64,000 bases of DNA from Nocardia abscessus (lineage in GTDB: Bacteria > Actinomycetota > Actinomycetes > Mycobacteriales > Mycobacteriaceae): contig NZ_JADLQO010000001.1 of assembly GCF_015477775.1 (NCBI RefSeq), positions 434,001 to 498,000 on the forward strand, written 5' to 3'. The translations under genes and the position numbers were made by a program. The notes under the pieces were generated by a model. The model was not told the origin of the DNA. It was given only the letters and a program-made list of their open reading frames with translations, and ran no database searches. Shown here piece by piece: positions 61,729-64,000 of this stretch (position 1 is the stretch's first letter; every line of letters begins with the position of its first letter).

Positions 61729-62166
61729 TCAGCAGCTGAGAATGTGTGGCGGAGTCTTGTCGGTGAACTGACGCGGTTCGCCGTACTCCGTCAACCAGAT
61801 CGTAGCGACAACCCGCCACGCACCGGGCTCACACGGAGCCCACGCCGCGATGTTCAGCCGAGGGTTGGGGATCCGACTGTCGCTTTCCGCGCCGCGGACC
61901 ACCCAATCGCTACCCGACTTCTTGAACTCCAAAGTCAAGCTGACGTGGAACTGCTCGGGCGCGGGCACACAGTCCGCGTAACCACCACCGATGACGGCAG
62001 GTTCGCCGCGCCCCGTCTGTACCCATGGTCGGCCGTCTTGGAAAGCGAAGCTGCACGATCTGGAACGGTTGGGCTCAGCGGCGGCAGAGGGCGCTTGAAC
62101 GGCCACTCCCGCGCTGACCAACGCCACCGCGGCGAGTCCCGTGGTCGCGATGTGGCGAATCTTCAT
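61729..62166 (-). CDS. small secreted protein
   Basis: The 145-residue product has a clear export signal (HIATTGLAAVALVSAGVAVQ, ending near SAAAEP). The mature part is about 113 residues with four cysteines (SCSFAF, ADCVPAP, APCEPG and the final SC), suggesting two disulfides. No family is recognised. The ATG at 62166 follows a good aaggag. It leads the pair with the 96-residue gene. Confidence 0.75.
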   Translation of the reverse strand: MKIRHIATTGLAAVALVSAGVAVQAPSAAAEPNRSRSCSFAFQDGRPWVQTGRGEPAVIGGGYADCVPAPEQFHVSLTLEFKKSGSDWVVRGAESDSRIPNPRLNIAAWAPCEPGAWRVVATIWLTEYGEPRQFTDKTPPHILSC

Positions 62167-62328
62167 AGTGTTTCTCCTTCTTCTCGATACAGAAAAAGGC
62201 GCGCACCCAGGATGGATGCACGCCATGAAATGAAGCTCAATGCGAAGGTGCGCAGGGCACGAAAAACCGCGAACCGAACACCTGTCCCCACCCCGTGATG
62301 TCACAAGCCCCCCAGCCGCGCCGTTGCC

Positions 62329-62403
62329 CTAGCCCGCGCCGCGATCCTCCCCCGCAAACGCCGCCATCCCCACCAGGGCCAACGCAGCGATCATGCGTTC
62401 CAT
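62329..62403 (-). CDS. possible 24-residue peptide
   Basis: A short frame (MERMIAALALVGMAAFAG, then EDRGAG) begins just after aggagac. It could be a hydrophobic leader-like peptide in the leftward operon, or chance. Confidence 0.2.
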   Translation of the reverse strand: MERMIAALALVGMAAFAGEDRGAG

Positions 62404-62858
62404 GTCTCCTGCACAGGGCGCAAACGATTTTGAGCCGTCATCGCTCTAGGTACAGCCGTTCCCCCGGCAGCCTCGGTAAGTGGCCGGGGGCGCCCTTCGC
62501 TACGTACACGCCCTCCGTGTGACGCCGTTCCCCTTCGTCCTGAACGAAGATCAACGCGGCAGTCAGACATGCCGCGAAATGCAGATGTAAGCCGCGCAGC
62601 CACACGACGAGATGCACGTCCGGTTCGTTCGGCATCGGCGACGTCATCGCTCGCCCCGAGCCCGGAAATACCGGTAGTTCTCCGCGAAACGATGTCCGCG
62701 GCTACCCGCGTCGAGCACTCCAACGGGTCGCAATCCTCATGCATCATGAACGCTTGAGCGGCTGCCTTACGGCTCGACACCGGCCATGCCGGGTTGTCGT
62801 GCGCCCAGCGTCGATAGAACTCTTCTAACCCGATTTCAGCGTCGTACTTGTCGGACAT
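62391..62858 (-). CDS. hypothetical protein, probably extended by a frameshift
   Basis: From the ATG at 62858 the frame reads MSDKYDAEIGLEEFYRRWAH, then AAAQAFMMHEDCDPLECS, with good codon use to about 62650. After that its codon bias is poor, while another frame (62438-62647) becomes good. The gene probably once ended near 62650 at an ATGA overlap with that frame, and a small indel now lets it read on to 62391. Function unknown. Confidence 0.5.
   Translation of the reverse strand: MSDKYDAEIGLEEFYRRWAHDNPAWPVSSRKAAAQAFMMHEDCDPLECSTRVAADIVSRRTTGISGLGASDDVADAERTGRASRRVAARLTSAFRGMSDCRVDLRSGRRGTASHGGRVRSEGRPRPLTEAAGGTAVPRAMTAQNRLRPVQETWNA
62438..62647 (-). CDS. small hypothetical protein of the integrated element
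   Basis: A 69-residue frame with high GC at third codon positions: VHLVVWLRGLHLHFAACLTA, then LIFVQDEGERRHTEG and a tail HLPRLPGERLYLER. It is preferred over the competing frame in the same DNA because of its codon use. No known domain. It belongs to the tight leftward set of small genes. Confidence 0.6.
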   Translation of the reverse strand: MTSPMPNEPDVHLVVWLRGLHLHFAACLTAALIFVQDEGERRHTEGVYVAKGAPGHLPRLPGERLYLER

Positions 62859-62904
62859 GCCGCCCTGTAACAGCTTCAACCGGTGACGCATGCGAGTTCC
62901 GCTG

Positions 62905-63231
62905 TTACGCATACGTTCGCGCCCATCCCCGGTGCCGCGCTGCATTCTCGGCACGGATCGCGCGGATAGCTTCAACGATCACGTGACCGGATGAACCTAC
63001 ATGGCTGTCCGGGCGCACGATCCACGCACGGAACATGGTCCCTCGATCGGCGGGACTCGGCAGCCCGATCGTTCCGTCACGCGCAATCGACACATCCAAC
63101 CGAAACATCTCAGTGAACAATGGAGTCTCGTCCGGGATGTCCGGCCGGATAATGAATGTCCACCGTTTCGACCGTGGGTGCGACAGGACCGGCCCCAGCT
63201 TGTACCCGCGCTGTTGCATCCACGCCTTCAC
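62905..63231 (-). CDS. hypothetical protein of the integrated element
   Basis: The 108-residue protein begins VKAWMQQRGYKLGPVLSHPR and includes RWTFIIRPDIPDETPLFTEM, FRLDVSIARDGTIGLPSPA and IVRPDSHVGSSGHVIVEAIR. This looks like a conserved small family of actinobacterial mobile elements, but I cannot name it. The GTG at 63231 overlaps the stop of the 41-residue cysteine-rich gene (GTGA); an in-frame ATG at 63255 is an alternative. Confidence 0.65.
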   Translation of the reverse strand: MKAWMQQRGYKLGPVLSHPRSKRWTFIIRPDIPDETPLFTEMFRLDVSIARDGTIGLPSPADRGTMFRAWIVRPDSHVGSSGHVIVEAIRAIRAENAARHRGWARTYA

Positions 63232-63353
63232 GTGCTGCCCCAACACAGCGGGCATAGTGATCGCCCACACCGGGCCACGATCCGGCCCACGTGGGGAGGG
63301 TCCACGGTGGCGGGTATGTCGCACACGTTCCGGTAGTAGGCACAGCGGGACAT
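63228..63353 (-). CDS. 41-residue cysteine-rich protein
   Basis: This short frame has cysteines at 4, 11, 29, 34 and 37 (MSRCAYYRNVC, then ARCGRSLCPLCWGST). The C-x4-C-x2-C end resembles a small zinc-binding knuckle. It ends in a GTGA overlap with the next gene, a sign of a real coupled gene. It is the first gene of the leftward operon. Confidence 0.55.
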   Translation of the reverse strand: MSRCAYYRNVCDIPATVDPPHVGRIVARCGRSLCPLCWGST

Positions 63354-63523
63354 CGGTGTGTCCCCGAACGCTTCTCGACGCATCGCGCTCCCCTGATCGC
63401 ACTATTCGTCTGGGCTGCGCCCGGTCTCCGCCTCCGAGCGGAGTGCAGGCGTTGGGCGGCAGCCGCACCAACCGGGCACCAATCAACATCAACACGCGCA
63501 ACTGCATCGGTGCAGGACTAAGC

Positions 63524-63557
63524 TGTTTTCAAAGCGACAGGGCCACATTTGAAAACA
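63524..63557. promoter_or_regulatory. 10-bp inverted repeat, candidate operator of the XRE regulator
   Basis: Arms tgttttcaaa (63524-63533) and tttgaaaaca (63548-63557) are perfectly complementary with 14 bases between. The site lies 16 bases before the regulator start and between divergent genes, so it could control both directions. Confidence 0.55.
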
Positions 63558-63573
63558 CATGGGTGGGTGTGAG

Positions 63574-64000
63574 ATGGCTTCAGCGAGTCAACGATTGTGC
63601 GGGATGGAACCAGACAGAACCGGCCGGACACTCAGGCAGCAACGGACCGAACGCGGAATCACCCTGCGGGAGCTTTCAGGGCAGACTTTTTGCGACTACT
63701 CCCAGCTCGCGAACATTGAAGCGGGCCGACGTTGGCCCAAAGATCGCGGATGGGCCGAACGGGTAGACCGTGCACTCAACGCAGGCGGAACACTGATCGC
63801 GGCCTGGGACGCGGACCAGGCGGAACGCGCACGGCGTGATGACACGTTGCGGATGCTGGACAAGCGCGGCGGGAGTCGGAAGCACTTCTCGCCACTCCGG
63901 ACGCGGCACCGCTGGACGACGTGCAGGGCGGCATCATCGACATTGCCCGCAACGCACGGTTCGAGTCCTACGACCGCACTCTCAGCCGGGCAATGGACAT
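63574..64000 (+). pseudogene. XRE-family HTH regulator with apparent frameshift, cut by window end
   Basis: The start reads PDRTGRTLRQQRTERGITLR, then ELSGQTFCDYSQLANIEAG and RRWPKDRGWAERVDRALNAG, a complete XRE DNA-binding domain as in actinomycete regulators. Near 63862-63864 the good frame shifts by one base: before it the frame is that of 63574, after it the frame reads ARRESEALLATPDAAPLDDV and FESYDRTLSRAMD. One missing base would explain this. Sequencing error, inactivation or programmed shift are all possible. The Met at 63604 is an alternative start. Confidence 0.65.

Noticed and set aside
63035..63766. 243-codon plus-strand frame before the XRE gene
   Set aside because: It is antisense to the coupled small genes and then out of frame with the HTH motif.

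Overview
The window is high-GC actinobacterial DNA, most likely from Nocardia or a close relative. It carries the arabinan arabinofuranosyltransferase gene aftD and long blocks in the same gene order as Mycobacterium tuberculosis Rv0223c-Rv0228 and Rv0236c-Rv0244c, as I recall that genome. This points to a mycolic-acid-containing Mycobacteriales (Corynebacteriales) chromosome. I see no rRNA, tRNA or CRISPR array.

Region 1 (1-13977) is accessory metabolism. A flavin monooxygenase and an acyl-CoA-dehydrogenase-like flavoprotein (DszA/DszC type) and a marR gene read leftward. To the right runs a tight operon of dpgA-dpgB-dpgC-dpgD, a benzoylformate-decarboxylase-like ThDP enzyme, a Tat-exported catalase-related haem protein, a cytochrome b561 and an MFS transporter. 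The Dpg enzymes are known for making 3,5-dihydroxyphenylglyoxylate on the way to dihydroxyphenylglycine. Here there is no aminotransferase and no peptide synthetase, and the decarboxylase suggests diversion to 3,5-dihydroxybenzaldehyde or a ligated product. This is the strongest candidate for an undescribed pathway in the window. Two near-identical palindromes lie upstream of dpgA.

Region 2 (about 14300-26400) mixes small genes: an unrecognised protein, DUF1905, a membrane protein, a lipoprotein, a MazF-like toxin with its antitoxin, hydrolases, a thiolase-crotonase-tetR operon, a second crotonase, a DUF4185 secreted protein, an erythromycin-esterase-like protein with an altered active site, and a methyltransferase.

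Region 3 (about 26800-48540) is the conserved lipid and cell-wall block: fadE5, a HTH regulator, a second DUF4185 protein, a VanW protein, 6-phosphogluconate dehydrogenase, divergent fadA2 and fabG4-htdX, a DUF5685 protein with a cysteine-rich tail, a TetR regulator, lpqI, a universal stress protein, isochorismate synthase, a DUF2613 peptide, aftD and a DinB-like protein. A 32-bp palindrome between fadA2 and fabG4 recurs in front of the tetR gene, so that regulator probably controls itself and the thiolase/reductase/dehydratase set.

Region 4 (48559-59313) matches Rv0228 to Rv0223c (acyltransferase, DUF3068 protein, polytopic membrane protein, GT4 glycosyltransferase, methyltransferase, aldehyde dehydrogenase). 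It is interrupted by a polysaccharide flippase gene flanked by gene remnants. A KstR-type box precedes the aldehyde dehydrogenase.

Region 5 (about 60540-64000) looks like the edge of an integrated element. A GlxA-type AraC regulator has lost its N-terminus at about 60540. Beyond it lie short, tightly packed, unrecognised genes, a cysteine-rich 41-residue ORF and a divergent XRE-type regulator with an apparent frameshift.
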